Shown here: in pieces, positions 33,212 through 42,532 of the stretch
How the letters are laid out: each line of letters opens with the position of its first letter
Numbering within the stretch: the first letter of the stretch is position 1
Assembly: GCF_041435115.1 (NCBI RefSeq)
Contig: NZ_CP108046.1
Coordinates: forward strand, 8,742,001 to 8,806,000
Source of the DNA: Streptomyces sp. NBC_00289
Lineage (GTDB): Bacteria > Actinomycetota > Actinomycetes > Streptomycetales > Streptomycetaceae
Reading direction: 5' to 3'
Length of the DNA: 64,000 nt
The notes under the pieces: model-generated
What the model was told of the DNA's origin: nothing
What the model saw: the letters and a program-made list of their open reading frames with translations, nothing else
The model's database searches: none
Translations under genes and position numbers: made by a program

Positions 33212-35227
33212 GTGAGCATGTCCAGCGATCACGTGCAGTCCGCCGAGCGCTTCGCCGCCCGTGCCCCGGCCCCCGTCCCGGCACCCGCCGCGGGTGCGGG
33301 GGCCCCGGTCCGGGCGCTGCCCGGCGCCGAGCCGGCGTCCGGCGGCGCCGAGACGCCGTTCCTCGAACTGCTGGCCCGGGGCGCCTCCGCCGAGGCCTAC
33401 GAGCAGCCGGTGCTGCTCGCCCGCGCCGAGGGCCGGCCCGCCGAACGGATCGCCGCCCTCGAACAGGCCAAGCTCCTCGCGCTCCGCGTCCGGGCCGAGC
33501 TGGAGGGGCGGCGCCGGCGGGAGGCCGAGCTGTCCGCGCTCTTCGAGACCGCCCACGACCTGGCCGGTCTGCGTGACCTGGACGCGGTGCTGCAGGCGAT
33601 CGTGCAGCGAGCCCGCTCACTGCTCGGCACGGACGTCGCGTATCTCAGCCTCAACGATCCGGCGCTCGGCGACACCTACATGCGGGTGACCGAGGGCTCG
33701 GTCGCGGCCCGTTTCCAGCAGCTGCGGCTCGGCATGGGCGAGGGGCTCGGCGGTCTCGTCGCCCAGACGGCCCGCCCGTACGTCACCGACGACTACTTCA
33801 AGGACGACCGCTTCCGGCACACCCTCCCCATCGACGCGGGTGTACGGGACGAGGGACTGGTCGCCATCCTCGGTGTGCCGCTGACGCTGGGGCACCACGT
33901 CATCGGGGTCCTGTTCGCGGCGGACCGGCGCGCACGGGTCTTCGAACGTGAGCAGATCGCCCTGCTCGGCTCCTTCGCCGCGCTGGCCGCGGCCGCCATC
34001 GACACCGCGAACCTACTCACCGAGACCCGCTCCGCCCTGGCCGGACTGGAGCGGGCCAACGAGATCATCCGGGACCGCAGCGGCGTCATCGAGCGTGCCT
34101 CCGACGTCCACGACCGGCTCGCCGAACTGGTCCTGCGCGGCGGCGGAGTGCACGACGTGGCCGCCGCGGTCTCCGCGGTCCTGGACAGCACGGTCGAGTT
34201 CACCGAGGCGGTGACCGCACCCGCGCGAGCCCTGGAGGCGTCCCGCGCCGAAGGCCACGCGGTGCGGCACGGAGACGACTGGATCGCCGCCGTGGCGGCC
34301 GGCGGGGAACTGCTCGGCGCGCTGGTGCTGCGCGGTCACCCGGGGCTTGACCCCGTCGACCAGCGCACGCTGGAGCGGGCCGCGATGGTCACCTCGCTCC
34401 TGCTGCTCGCCCGACGCTCCGCCGCCGACGCCGAACAACGCGTGCGCGGCGAACTGCTGGACGACCTGTTGGACGCCCGCGACCGGGACCCGCGCCTGCT
34501 GCGCGAACGGGCGTCCCGGCTGCGCGCCGACCTCGACGCCACCCATGTGGTGCTCGCCGCCCGGCTCGACGGGGCGGCCGCCGACGCCGACCAGGAGGCG
34601 GCGGCCCGCAGGCGCCTGTGGTCGGCCGCCTCGCACCTCGCCGCGACCCGGCACGGCCTGGCCGCCGCGCGGGACGGCGGCACCGTCCTGCTGCTGCCCC
34701 TGACCACGGGCGACACCGCGACGGAGCTGGCCCGCGGCACCGCCCGGCGGCTCGGCACCGCGGTGCACGAACCCGTCACGGTCGGCGCCTCCGCCCCCGT
34801 CGCCGAACTCGCCGACCGCCCCGACGCCGTGGCCGCCGCCTACGAGGAGGGCCGGCGCTGCCTGGACGCCCTGCGGCTGCTCGGCCGCTCCGGCGACGGG
34901 GCCGCCGCCGAGGACTTCGGTTTCCTGGGCCTCCTGCTCGCCGGGGACCGGGACATCTCCGGCTTCGTCGGCCGCACGATCGGCCAGGTCGTCGCCTACG
35001 ACGAACGGCGCGGCACCGACCTGCTGCGCACCCTCGACGCGTACTTCGCCTGCGGGATGAGCCCCGCCCGCACCAAGGACGAACTGCACGTCCACGTCAA
35101 CACGGTCGCGCAGCGCCTGGAGCGGGTCGGCCGCCTCCTCGGTGACGACTGGCAGAGCCCGGCCCGCGCCCTGGAGATCCAACTCGCCCTGCGGCTGCAC
35201 CTGTTGTCGGGTCGGGCACAGCGCTGA
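33212..35227 (+). CDS. GAF-domain PucR/CdaR-family transcriptional regulator
   Basis: About 671 aa. After an Ala/Pro-rich N-terminus there is a GAF domain (about 105-270; LSALFETAHDLAGLRDLDAVLQAIVQRARSLLGTDVAYLSL, YFKDDRFRHT, LGVPLTLGHHVIGVLFAA), a short coiled-coil, a middle GGDEF-like/PucR region, and a C-terminal PucR HTH_30 (LLRTLDAYFACGMSPARTKDELHVHVNTVAQRLERVGRLLG). Such regulators activate genes for small-molecule catabolism in response to a ligand. Start at GTG 33212 with GAGGA at 33202-33206; ATG 33200 and 33218 are alternatives. A hairpin at 35228-35254 ends the gene. Confidence 0.87.
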   Translation: MSMSSDHVQSAERFAARAPAPVPAPAAGAGAPVRALPGAEPASGGAETPFLELLARGASAEAYEQPVLLARAEGRPAERIAALEQAKLLALRVRAELEGRRRREAELSALFETAHDLAGLRDLDAVLQAIVQRARSLLGTDVAYLSLNDPALGDTYMRVTEGSVAARFQQLRLGMGEGLGGLVAQTARPYVTDDYFKDDRFRHTLPIDAGVRDEGLVAILGVPLTLGHHVIGVLFAADRRARVFEREQIALLGSFAALAAAAIDTANLLTETRSALAGLERANEIIRDRSGVIERASDVHDRLAELVLRGGGVHDVAAAVSAVLDSTVEFTEAVTAPARALEASRAEGHAVRHGDDWIAAVAAGGELLGALVLRGHPGLDPVDQRTLERAAMVTSLLLLARRSAADAEQRVRGELLDDLLDARDRDPRLLRERASRLRADLDATHVVLAARLDGAAADADQEAAARRRLWSAASHLAATRHGLAAARDGGTVLLLPLTTGDTATELARGTARRLGTAVHEPVTVGASAPVAELADRPDAVAAAYEEGRRCLDALRLLGRSGDGAAAEDFGFLGLLLAGDRDISGFVGRTIGQVVAYDERRGTDLLRTLDAYFACGMSPARTKDELHVHVNTVAQRLERVGRLLGDDWQSPARALEIQLALRLHLLSGRAQR

Positions 35228-35254
35228 CCCCCGTACGCGCGGGGCGTACGGGGG
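35228..35254. terminator. Bidirectional terminator hairpin
   Basis: CCCCCGTACGC, loop GCGGG, GCGTACGGGGG: perfect 11-bp arms starting right at the stop of the PucR-type gene and facing the convergent MFS gene. Confidence 0.7.
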
Positions 35255-35279
35255 ACCGGCCGCGCCGGGACCGGACGGA

Positions 35280-36674
35280 TCAGACGGTGCGCGCGTCCGC
35301 GGTCCGGGCCGGCGCCGGCTCCGTGTCGGCCGCGGGCTCGACGTCGGCCAGGTCCCGGTGGCGGGTCTCCTTGGCCACTCCGACGGCGACGACCGTCACG
35401 ACGGCCGCGGCGATGACGTACAGGGCGATGGGTGTGGAGCTGTCGTAGTCGGCCAGCAGCGCGGTGGCGATCAGGGGCGCGGGCGCACCCGCCGCGACCG
35501 AGGCGAACTGGGCGCCGATGGAGGCGCCGGAGTAGCGCATCCGGGTCGCGAACATCTCGGAGAAGAAGGCCGCCTGGGGCGCGTACATCGCCCCGTGCAG
35601 CACCAGGCCGACGGTCACGGCCAGGATCAGGTTGCCGAAGCCGCCGGTGTCGATGAGGGAGAAGAACGGGAACATCCACAGCCCGATGCCCACCGCGCCC
35701 AGCAGGTAGACCGGCCGCCGGCCGACCCGGTCCGACAGCGCGCCCCAGGCCGGGATGACCGCGAAGTGCACGGCCGAGGCGATCAGCACGGCGTTGAGCG
35801 CGGTCTGCTTGGAGACTCCGGCCGACGTGGTGGCGTAGACGAGGATGAAGGCGGTGATGACGTAGTAGCTGATGTTCTCCGCCATGCGCGCGCCCATCGC
35901 GACCAGGACGTCGCGCCAGTGGTGCCGCAGGACGGAGACGAGCGGCAGCTTCTCCGTCTCCGTCGGCCGGGCCGCCTTGCGGGCCTCCGCCTGCGCCAGC
36001 GCCTCCTTGAAGACCGGCGATTCATCGACAGACAGACGAATCCACAAACCGACGATCACCAGCACGCCGGAGAGCAGGAACGGTATCCGCCAGCCCCAGG
36101 AGACGAAGGCGGCGTCGGACAGGACGGCGGTCAGGAACGACAGCACCCCGGTCGCGAGGAGCTGTCCGGCGGGCGCCCCGGTCTGCGGCCACGAGGCCCA
36201 GAACCCCCGGCGCCGGGCGTCGCCGTGTTCGGACACCAGGAGTACGGCGCCGCCCCACTCGCCGCCGAGCGCGAAGCCCTGGACCAGGCGCAGGGTGGTC
36301 AGCAGGACGGGCGCGGCGCTTCCGACGGTGGCGTGAGTCGGCAGCAGTCCGATCGCGAACGTCGCCCCGCCCATCAGCAGCAAGCTCAGGACCAGCAGTT
36401 TCTTGCGCCCGAGCCGGTCGCCGTAGTGCCCGAAGACGAGGGCGCCCAGCGGCCGGGCGGCGAACCCGACCGCGTACGTCAGGAACGACAGGAGCGTGCC
36501 GACCAGTGGATCGGAGCCGGGAAAGAACAGCTTGTTGAAGACGAGGGCGGCGGCGGAACCGTAGAGGAAGAAGTCGTACCACTCGATGGTGGTGCCGATG
36601 AGACTGGCGGCGACGATGCGCTTGAGGCTGGCGGGAGACGGGGGCGTCGGTGGAGCGGTTGCTGCGGAGGCCAT
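35280..36674 (-). CDS. MHS-family MFS transporter
   Basis: A 464-aa 12-helix transporter of the metabolite:H+ symporter branch (ProP/ShiA/KgtP-like): IVAASLIGTTIEWYDFFLYGSAAAL at the start is diagnostic, with GHYGDRLGRKKLLVLSL, RLVQGFALGGEWGGAVLLVSEH, FWASWPQTGAPAGQLLA and LSDRVGRRPVYLLGA. Family members import dicarboxylates, betaines or aromatic acids with protons. ATG 36674 has GAGGAAG about 9 nt upstream. Convergent with the PucR-type regulator, whose target it may be. Confidence 0.92.
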   Translation of the reverse strand: MASAATAPPTPPSPASLKRIVAASLIGTTIEWYDFFLYGSAAALVFNKLFFPGSDPLVGTLLSFLTYAVGFAARPLGALVFGHYGDRLGRKKLLVLSLLLMGGATFAIGLLPTHATVGSAAPVLLTTLRLVQGFALGGEWGGAVLLVSEHGDARRRGFWASWPQTGAPAGQLLATGVLSFLTAVLSDAAFVSWGWRIPFLLSGVLVIVGLWIRLSVDESPVFKEALAQAEARKAARPTETEKLPLVSVLRHHWRDVLVAMGARMAENISYYVITAFILVYATTSAGVSKQTALNAVLIASAVHFAVIPAWGALSDRVGRRPVYLLGAVGIGLWMFPFFSLIDTGGFGNLILAVTVGLVLHGAMYAPQAAFFSEMFATRMRYSGASIGAQFASVAAGAPAPLIATALLADYDSSTPIALYVIAAAVVTVVAVGVAKETRHRDLADVEPAADTEPAPARTADARTV

Positions 36675-37195
36675 GTGCGCCACTTCCTCGTGTGCGGTGG
36701 GGACGGGTACGTGTCCGGACACCGTAGAAACGCGCACGTCAGGCGCACATGTGGTGGGGCAACATACTTGGAGGGCAGAGGGTGCGTGCGGCCCCCATGA
36801 GGCGTTCCCCGTTGTCATGGTCGGGGTCCCGGGCGGACTTCACGAAGGTGAACCTGGTGATGAAGTCGTCAAAGGACACGCCTTTCTGGCTGTCCGTCAA
36901 CCCGCCGATGAACCACAACTCGATCTGGAATCGCCAGTACTTCGTGCCTCGTCTCGCGAATCACGTTACTCGCCCACCTTTGTCGAGCATTCAATCAAGT
37001 AGACTCACAAATTCGCCTCTTGATGTCCGCCGTGCCCGGTCGGCTCGGCGCGCCCGGACAGTGGTAACGCCGTAGGCTGGAAGTGAACGAGAGAGCGGGA
37101 AGACCATGCCGCTTGCTTCCGGTTCAACCAACCGCTGGTTCACTTCCTTTCGGTAGGCATCCCACTCCTGAACTCCATGCGTGAAGGAGCCCTCA
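36675..37195. other. Lower-GC spacer with a gene remnant, no intact gene
   Basis: About 520 bp of visibly lower GC than its surroundings, between the MFS gene and the protease-nuclease module. It contains a minus-strand coding-like remnant (36739-36960), a very AT-rich stretch near 36960-37020, and, around 37080-37200, the probable promoter of the 37196 gene. The direct repeat GGTTC at 37121-37125 and 37136-37140 is present. The base composition and remnant suggest an insertion spot. Confidence 0.55.
36739..36960 (-). pseudogene. Orphan coding remnant, unidentified
   Basis: On the minus strand, the 74-codon frame between the stop TGA at 36963-36961 and TGA at 36741-36739 reads as plausible protein: GTKYWRFQIELWFIGG, LTDSQKGVSFDDFITRF, TFVKSARDPDHDNGERLMG. 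Its codons are strongly G/C-ending even though local DNA is lower in GC, as in real genes, and aromatic/acidic composition is protein-like. There is no usable start: the first in-frame ATG comes at about codon 53. I read it as the 3' part of a gene whose front was lost or frameshifted. I do not recognise the family. Confidence 0.4.
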
Positions 37196-39079
37196 ATGGC
37201 TGCCAAGAAGCGTGCGTCCGCCAAGCAGGGGCCCTCGTCCGCGGCGGGCGGGCAGGAAGAGTTGCTCACCGATCTCAAGCAATTCATCCGCGCCCGGGGA
37301 TCGAGATTCCTCAGCGACCCGAACGTCTCCTCGATCGGTATCGGATACAAGGAGAAGAACGGGCGACGAAGCAGGGAACTGTCACTTCAGTTCACGGTCG
37401 ACCGAAAGGTCGGGCCGGAGGAAATGGAGAGCCTCGCGACCGTCGAGATCCCTCCGGTCATCGACATAGGCGGCGGTGTCGAGGTGCCGACCGATGTCGT
37501 CCAGCGCGCCTACCAGCCGCACGTTCTCGTGATGGCCGAGGGCGAGACACCGGAGCGGCAGAAGCGCCTCACCCCGGTCCGCCCCGGTGTCAGCGTGGGA
37601 AACGTCAAGGTGTCCGCCGGTACTCTCGGCTGCGTCGTCTTCGACAGAAACGACGGTTCCCCTTCCGTGTTGAGCAATTGGCACGTGCTGAACGGCCGCA
37701 ACGGCAAGCTCGGCGACGCGGTCGTGCAGCCCGGAAAGGCGGACGACAGCCACCTCGCGCTGAACCGTCTCGGTGCGCTCAAGCGCGCCCACCTCGGCAG
37801 AATCGGCGACTGCGCCGTGTCCACCATCACGGACCGCGATTTCGCCACGGACATTCTCGGCCTCGACGTCACGCCGGCGAAGACGGGTGAACCGCAGATC
37901 GACGACAAGGTCGTCAAAAGCGGCCGTACCACCGGGGTCACCCACGGCGTCGTGAGCCGGCCCTTCGTCAAGGTCAGCATCAATTACGGGGCGCCGGTCG
38001 GAGTGCGCGAGATCGAATGCTTCGAGATAGGACCCGATCCGAAGCACCCGGCTGACGGCGACGAGATCAGCCTGCCCGGTGACTCCGGCTCGGTCTGGAT
38101 GTTCACGACGCGCTCCGGCAAACCCACGGACGTTCTGGCCGGCCTGCATTTCGGCGGCGAGTCCGACGGGGATCCCGAGGACCGTGCACTGGCCTGCTTC
38201 CCGCGGGCGGTCTTCGACGAACTGAAGGTCACCCTCGAGCGGCCGGACCCCGAATCGCTGGCGGCCGTGACCGGATACGACCCGGGCTTCCTCGCGGTAC
38301 CGATCGGCACACCACGGCTCAACCCGTCGATCAAGGAGGACGCCGTCCAACTCGACGGCTCCGAGGTCGTCCCCTACACACACTTCTCGCTGGCCCTCAG
38401 CGTGTCACGGCGGTTCGCCATCTGGGTGGCCTGGAACGTAGACGGCGGCCTGCTCAAGAAGCTTGACCGAAAGGGCATCGAGTTCGTCAAGGATCCGCGC
38501 CTGCCGGTCGCGGCACAGGTCAGCAACGAGCTGTACAAGGGCCCCACCAACCGGCTCGACCGGGGCCACATCGCGCGCCGGGCCGATGTGGTCTGGGGCA
38601 CCCTCGCCGAGGCCGCGAAGGCCAACAAGGACTCGTTCTTCTACACCAACATCACACCGCAGATGGACGACTTCAACCAGAGCGCGCGCAACGGCGTCTG
38701 GGGGCACCTGGAGGACGCGGTCTTCGAGGACGTCCGAGTCGACGCGTTGAAGGTGAGCGTGTTCGGCGGCCCGGTCTTCCACGAGGACGACCGCGTCTTC
38801 AGAGGGGTCATGCTCCCGCGCGAGTTCTGGAAGGTGATCGTTTACACCGAGGACGCCACGCTCAAGTGCAAGGCCTTCCTGCTGACGCAGAACCTGGAGG
38901 TGACCGAAGCGCTTGAGCTGGACGAATTCCGGGTGTTCCAGGTCAAGCTGTCCGAGATCCAGAAGCGGATCCACCTGCGCTTCCCCGCCGCCATGGCCAA
39001 GGCGGACACGCTGGTGGTGCCGGAGTCCGTGGAGGAAAGGACTCCACTGGAGCGTCAGTCCGACATCGACTGGAGCTAG
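37196..39079 (+). CDS. Trypsin-like protease fused to DRGH (EndoG-type) nuclease
   Basis: A 627-aa protein with AAGGAG 5 nt before the ATG. Residues 30-105 are an N-terminal domain (RFLSDPNVSSIGIGYKE, LSLQFTVDRK, EVPTDVV) as in NAL1-like bacterial peptidases. Residues 140-345 are a trypsin-like fold: His163 in LSNWHVLNG, Asp205 in RIGDCAV as candidate acid, Ser297 in LPGDSGSVWM. Residues 390-600 are a non-specific DNA/RNA endonuclease (NUC) domain: NRLDRGHIARRAD (catalytic His458), NITPQMDDFNQ (Mg-binding Asn494), then VFGGPVF. No signal peptide or membrane helix is visible. It is followed by a peptidoglycan-binding-domain gene. A nuclease armed or released by its own protease is an attractive reading but inferred. 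Confidence 0.85.
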   Translation: MAAKKRASAKQGPSSAAGGQEELLTDLKQFIRARGSRFLSDPNVSSIGIGYKEKNGRRSRELSLQFTVDRKVGPEEMESLATVEIPPVIDIGGGVEVPTDVVQRAYQPHVLVMAEGETPERQKRLTPVRPGVSVGNVKVSAGTLGCVVFDRNDGSPSVLSNWHVLNGRNGKLGDAVVQPGKADDSHLALNRLGALKRAHLGRIGDCAVSTITDRDFATDILGLDVTPAKTGEPQIDDKVVKSGRTTGVTHGVVSRPFVKVSINYGAPVGVREIECFEIGPDPKHPADGDEISLPGDSGSVWMFTTRSGKPTDVLAGLHFGGESDGDPEDRALACFPRAVFDELKVTLERPDPESLAAVTGYDPGFLAVPIGTPRLNPSIKEDAVQLDGSEVVPYTHFSLALSVSRRFAIWVAWNVDGGLLKKLDRKGIEFVKDPRLPVAAQVSNELYKGPTNRLDRGHIARRADVVWGTLAEAAKANKDSFFYTNITPQMDDFNQSARNGVWGHLEDAVFEDVRVDALKVSVFGGPVFHEDDRVFRGVMLPREFWKVIVYTEDATLKCKAFLLTQNLEVTEALELDEFRVFQVKLSEIQKRIHLRFPAAMAKADTLVVPESVEERTPLERQSDIDWS

Positions 39080-39139
39080 TGCCCCAACAGGCAACGTTCG
39101 CCCCTGCCGCGGCACTAGAGCTCACGAGAGGAGCGCGTC

Positions 39140-39406
39140 ATGGCCAACGACGTATGCAGCCACACCAAGGCCCGCCCGACGATCAAGCGAGGCTCGTCGG
39201 GAGCGGCCGTGAAACAAGCGCAGTGCTACCTGAACAGCTCGCTGTCGGGCAAGGGCCTCACCGTCGACGGAGTTTTCGGGCCGGTCACGGACGCGGCAGT
39301 GCGGAGATTCCAGGGATGCGCGGACATCACGGTCGACGGCCTTGTCGGGGCCCAGACCTGGTCACACCTGATGTTCTGGGCCAACAGTCCCGATTTCGCC
39401 TGCTGA
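39140..39406 (+). CDS. Small peptidoglycan-binding domain protein
   Basis: An 88-aa protein that is essentially one PG_binding_1 domain: IKRGSSGAAVKQAQCYLNSSL, LTVDGVFGPVTDAAVRRFQ, ITVDGLVGAQTWSHLM. Four Cys (residues 6, 29, 49 and 88) could form disulfides, which would fit export, but no signal peptide is present. GAGAGGAG precedes the ATG. It lies 60 bp after the protease-nuclease gene on the same strand and probably forms an operon with it. Confidence 0.85.
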   Translation: MANDVCSHTKARPTIKRGSSGAAVKQAQCYLNSSLSGKGLTVDGVFGPVTDAAVRRFQGCADITVDGLVGAQTWSHLMFWANSPDFAC

Positions 39407-39493
39407 CGTCGCGTTCACACGGCCGGGAGACGGAGACGCTGACGAACTGGTGCAGGGTTGGCAGTGGCACTGCGGGCCAGACGAACTGATGGG

Positions 39494-40504
39494 TCACAGG
39501 TCGAGCACCAGCCGGGGGCCGCAGGCACGCGAGACGCAGATCAGCATGGTGTCGCCCGCGGCCCGCTCGTCCTCGTCCAGCAGGGAGTCCCGGTGGTCGG
39601 GGGTGCCGTCCAGCACGTCCGTCTCACAGGTGCCGCAGGTGCCTTCCCGGCAGGAGAACAGCACCGGTACACCCGCCTCCTCCACCACTTCGAGCACTGA
39701 GCGGTCCGGCGGCACGGTCAGCGTTCGCCCGGACCGGCTGAGCACCACCTCGAAGGGTTCGGCCTCGGCCGCCTCGGCAGCGGCCGGCCGGACCGGTGCG
39801 AATCGTTCGACGCCCAGCGTTCCGGCGGGCCAGCCCGCGCAACTCTCCTGTGCGGCACGAAGCAGCGGCTCCGGACCGCAGGCGTGCACCAGCGTGCCCT
39901 CGAGCGGCGGGCCGATGAAGGCGGCGAGGTCCAGCAGGCCGCACTCGTCCTGCGGCCGGATGCTCACCCGGTCCCCGTAGGGGGCGAGGCGGTCCAGGAA
40001 CGCCATGGAGGCGCGGGTACGGCCGCCGTACAACAGCCGCCAGTCGGCTCCCGCGGCTTCGGCGGCCTCCACCATCGCCAGGATCGGGGTGATGCCGACC
40101 CCGCCCGCGACGAAGAGATGGTGCTCGGCCGGGCGCAACGGGAAGTTGTTCCGCGGCCCGCGCACCCGCACGGCCGAGCCTTCCCGCAGACGGTCGTGGA
40201 CGTACGAGGAACCGCCGCGCCCCTCCGGTTGGCACAGGACGGCGATCTGCCAGGACGCGCGGTCGGCCGGGTCCCCGCACAGGGAGTACTGACGGACGAG
40301 GCCGTTGTCCAGGAGCAGTTCGACGTGGGCCCCCGGCGCCCAGCCCGGGAGCGGTCCGCCGTCCGGGCGGCGCAGCAGCAGGGAGACGACGCCGTCGGCG
40401 GCGTCCACGCGGGCGTCCACGAGGAGGGTCGACTCGTCGCGGTCCGTCGGGGAGGTCCGGGGAGCTTCGAGGGCCGGGTCGGCCTGGAGCGGCTGGGTGG
40501 TCAT
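39494..40504 (-). CDS. PDR/VanB-type oxidoreductase (FMN-NAD-2Fe2S)
   Basis: A 336-aa one-piece reductase for an oxygenase. Flavin domain: [19 protein letters not shown] domain: [21 protein letters not shown]; then [10 protein letters not shown]; a C-terminal plant-type ferredoxin holds the 2Fe-2S ligands in [18 protein letters not shown] (Cx4Cx2C) and a later Cys in [10 protein letters not shown]. This layout matches vanillate demethylase and phthalate dioxygenase reductases, which pass electrons from NAD(P)H to a Rieske oxygenase. Two Rieske alpha genes lie at 52710 and 58749. ATG 40504 is chosen over an upstream TTG. Confidence 0.92.
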   Translation of the reverse strand: MTTQPLQADPALEAPRTSPTDRDESTLLVDARVDAADGVVSLLLRRPDGGPLPGWAPGAHVELLLDNGLVRQYSLCGDPADRASWQIAVLCQPEGRGGSSYVHDRLREGSAVRVRGPRNNFPLRPAEHHLFVAGGVGITPILAMVEAAEAAGADWRLLYGGRTRASMAFLDRLAPYGDRVSIRPQDECGLLDLAAFIGPPLEGTLVHACGPEPLLRAAQESCAGWPAGTLGVERFAPVRPAAAEAAEAEPFEVVLSRSGRTLTVPPDRSVLEVVEEAGVPVLFSCREGTCGTCETDVLDGTPDHRDSLLDEDERAAGDTMLICVSRACGPRLVLDL

Positions 40505-40615
40505 GTGCGTCAACCTGAGTCTCGTAGGTCACGTGGAGGGACGAGGATGGGGAAAGGGTGGTGGCCGTGACCGAAGAGGCGCTCCGCGCGCCGGAGTCGG
40601 CCGGGCCGGGGCCGC

Positions 40616-41803
40616 TCAGCCGCGAGGTACGTGGAGCAGCAGCGCGTCGCCCTGGCCGCCGCCCCCGCACAGGGCGGCGGCGCCGGTACCGCCGCCACGT
40701 CGTAGCAGTTCCCGGGCGAGGGTCAGGACGAGCCGGGCGCCGGTCATGCCGACCGGATGCCCGAGGGCGATCGCGCCGCCGTTGACGTTCACCTTCTCCA
40801 GGGGGACGCCGAGTTCCCGGACGGAGGCCAGGGCGACCCCGGCGAACGCCTCGTTGATCTCCAGCAGGTCGAGGTCGGTGGCCTTCAGCCCGCCGTCGCG
40901 TCCCAGCGCGTCGCGGACCGCCCCGGCCGGCTGGACGAGCAGCGAAGGATCGGGGCCGGCCACGGTGCCGTAGGCGCCGATCTCGGCCAGCGGTGTCAAG
41001 CCCTCCCGGCGGGCGCGGTCCGCGCTCATCACGACGACGGCCGCGGCCCCGTCGGACAACTGCGAGGCGTTGCCCGCGGTGATCGTGCCGTCGGAGGAGA
41101 AGGCGGGTGCCAGGCGCCCCAGGCTCTCCGCGGTGCTCTGCGGCCGGATGCCCTCGTCGGCGTCCACCACCGTCTCGCCCCGGCGTCCGGCCACCGTGAT
41201 CGGCGCGATCTCGGCGGCGAAGGTACCGGACTCCCGGGCGCGGTGGGCCCGTTGGTGGGACAGCGCGCTGTACTCGTCCTGTTCCGCGCGCGTGAACGCG
41301 AAGGGCTGCTGGTAGCGCTCGGTCGCCGCGCCCATGGACACCCCGTCGAAGGCGCAGATCAGCGCGTCGCGGTCGAGGGCGTCCTCGACCGTCGCCGCCC
41401 CGTACTTCCAGCCTGTGCGCGACCCGCGCAGCAGATGGGGGGCGCCGGACATGGACTCCATGCCACCCGCCACGACCACCTCGTGGCGTCCCGAGGCGAC
41501 CATGAGGTCGGCCAGGGCGATGGCGTGCAGCCCGGACAGGCACAGCTTGTTGACGGTGCTCGCCGGTACGGTGAAGGGGATGCCGGCGGTCACCGCGGCC
41601 TGTCGGGCCGTGTTGGGGCCGGCCCCGGCCTGGACGACATGGCCCATCACGACGGCCTCCACGGCGGCCGGGTCCAGCAGCGCGGCGGACAGTGCGGCGC
41701 CGATGGCGTGGGCGCCGAGTTCGGCGGCGGACAGGCCGCTCAGCCCGCCCATGAGCTTGCCGACGGGCGTTCTCGCTCCGGCGACGATGACGGATCCGGG
41801 CAT
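40616..41803 (-). CDS. Acetyl-CoA C-acyltransferase (thiolase)
   Basis: A 395-aa thiolase: acyl-accepting Cys88 in [23 protein letters not shown], catalytic His349 in [17 protein letters not shown] and Cys379 in [10 protein letters not shown]. Length and motifs fit biosynthetic/degradative thiolases of the AtoB/FadA2 type. It would cleave a 3-oxoacyl-CoA to acetyl-CoA or condense two acetyl-CoA. It is in a minus-strand run with the phosphatase and acyl-CoA ligase genes, so beta-oxidation of an activated side chain is likely. Confidence 0.93.
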   Translation of the reverse strand: MPGSVIVAGARTPVGKLMGGLSGLSAAELGAHAIGAALSAALLDPAAVEAVVMGHVVQAGAGPNTARQAAVTAGIPFTVPASTVNKLCLSGLHAIALADLMVASGRHEVVVAGGMESMSGAPHLLRGSRTGWKYGAATVEDALDRDALICAFDGVSMGAATERYQQPFAFTRAEQDEYSALSHQRAHRARESGTFAAEIAPITVAGRRGETVVDADEGIRPQSTAESLGRLAPAFSSDGTITAGNASQLSDGAAAVVVMSADRARREGLTPLAEIGAYGTVAGPDPSLLVQPAGAVRDALGRDGGLKATDLDLLEINEAFAGVALASVRELGVPLEKVNVNGGAIALGHPVGMTGARLVLTLARELLRRGGGTGAAALCGGGGQGDALLLHVPRG

Positions 41804-41870
41804 GTCCGGTGCCTCCTGCGTGGGTGTCGGGGGTGTCGGGGGTGTCGAAGGTCGGGGAGGGTGACAAAGG

Positions 41871-42476
41871 TCAGCCGACGGAGTCGACGACGCGGTCCCT
41901 GACCAGGTGGGCCGTCTCGTTCACGGAGTGCAGCACGAGCCGTCCACCGGGCATGCGCCGCACCCTGCTGATGGAGGTGTATCCGGGGTGGAACCAGAAC
42001 ATCCGGGGTATCCCGAGCACGGTCGCCAGATAGGTGTTGGTGATGCCGCCGTGGCACACGGCGGCGATGCGGCGGCCGGGGTGGGCGTCGAGCATGGTGT
42101 TCATGGCCCCTACCGCCCTGGCCCGGAAGGCGTCCCAGTCCAGGTCCGGTACGAAGTCCTCGTAGCGACCCTCGGCCATCGCCACCGACCTGGGGTCGTC
42201 GGCACGGATCTGTTCGGGCGGGGTGTACGGCTGCGAGACGTCGGTGTCCCACTCGCGCAGGTCCTCCAGCACGGTGGCGGTCATGCCCGTCAGCCGTTCG
42301 AGCGGCGCCACCGTCTCCCGGGCCCGCCGCAACGGGCTGCTGTAGAGGGCGTCGATGCCTTCGTGCGCCAGCCACGGGGCGAGGAGTTCGGCCTGGACGA
42401 CGCCCTCCGGCGACAGACCGGGGTCGAAGACGCCGCCGAGGGGAAGGCCGTGCCGGACGAGCAGGAGTTCCGTCAT
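41871..42476 (-). CDS. Histidine phosphatase family protein
   Basis: A 201-aa phosphoglycerate-mutase-like enzyme: the phosphohistidine motif LLVRHGLP at the N-terminus, LYSSPLRRARETVAPL, the second catalytic His in VCHGGITNTYLATVLG, and EWDTD as the likely acid region. It dephosphorylates a small molecule in the cytosol. It lies between the thiolase and acyl-CoA ligase genes on the same strand, which is unusual for a beta-oxidation unit and hints at a phosphorylated intermediate in the pathway. CoA-thioester roles cannot be excluded. ATG 42476 chosen; the frame is open far upstream over the ligase gene but noncoding. Confidence 0.87.
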   Translation of the reverse strand: MTELLLVRHGLPLGGVFDPGLSPEGVVQAELLAPWLAHEGIDALYSSPLRRARETVAPLERLTGMTATVLEDLREWDTDVSQPYTPPEQIRADDPRSVAMAEGRYEDFVPDLDWDAFRARAVGAMNTMLDAHPGRRIAAVCHGGITNTYLATVLGIPRMFWFHPGYTSISRVRRMPGGRLVLHSVNETAHLVRDRVVDSVG

Positions 42477-42532
42477 CAAGGGTCCTTGTGGCGAGGTGGC
42501 GGGTGCGGGCAGAGGGGCGGCGGCGGGTGGGC

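Noticed and set aside
36749..37075. Plus-strand frame of 108 codons in the accessory spacer
   Set aside because: It is the antisense of the minus-strand remnant at 36739-36960, which has better codon character.
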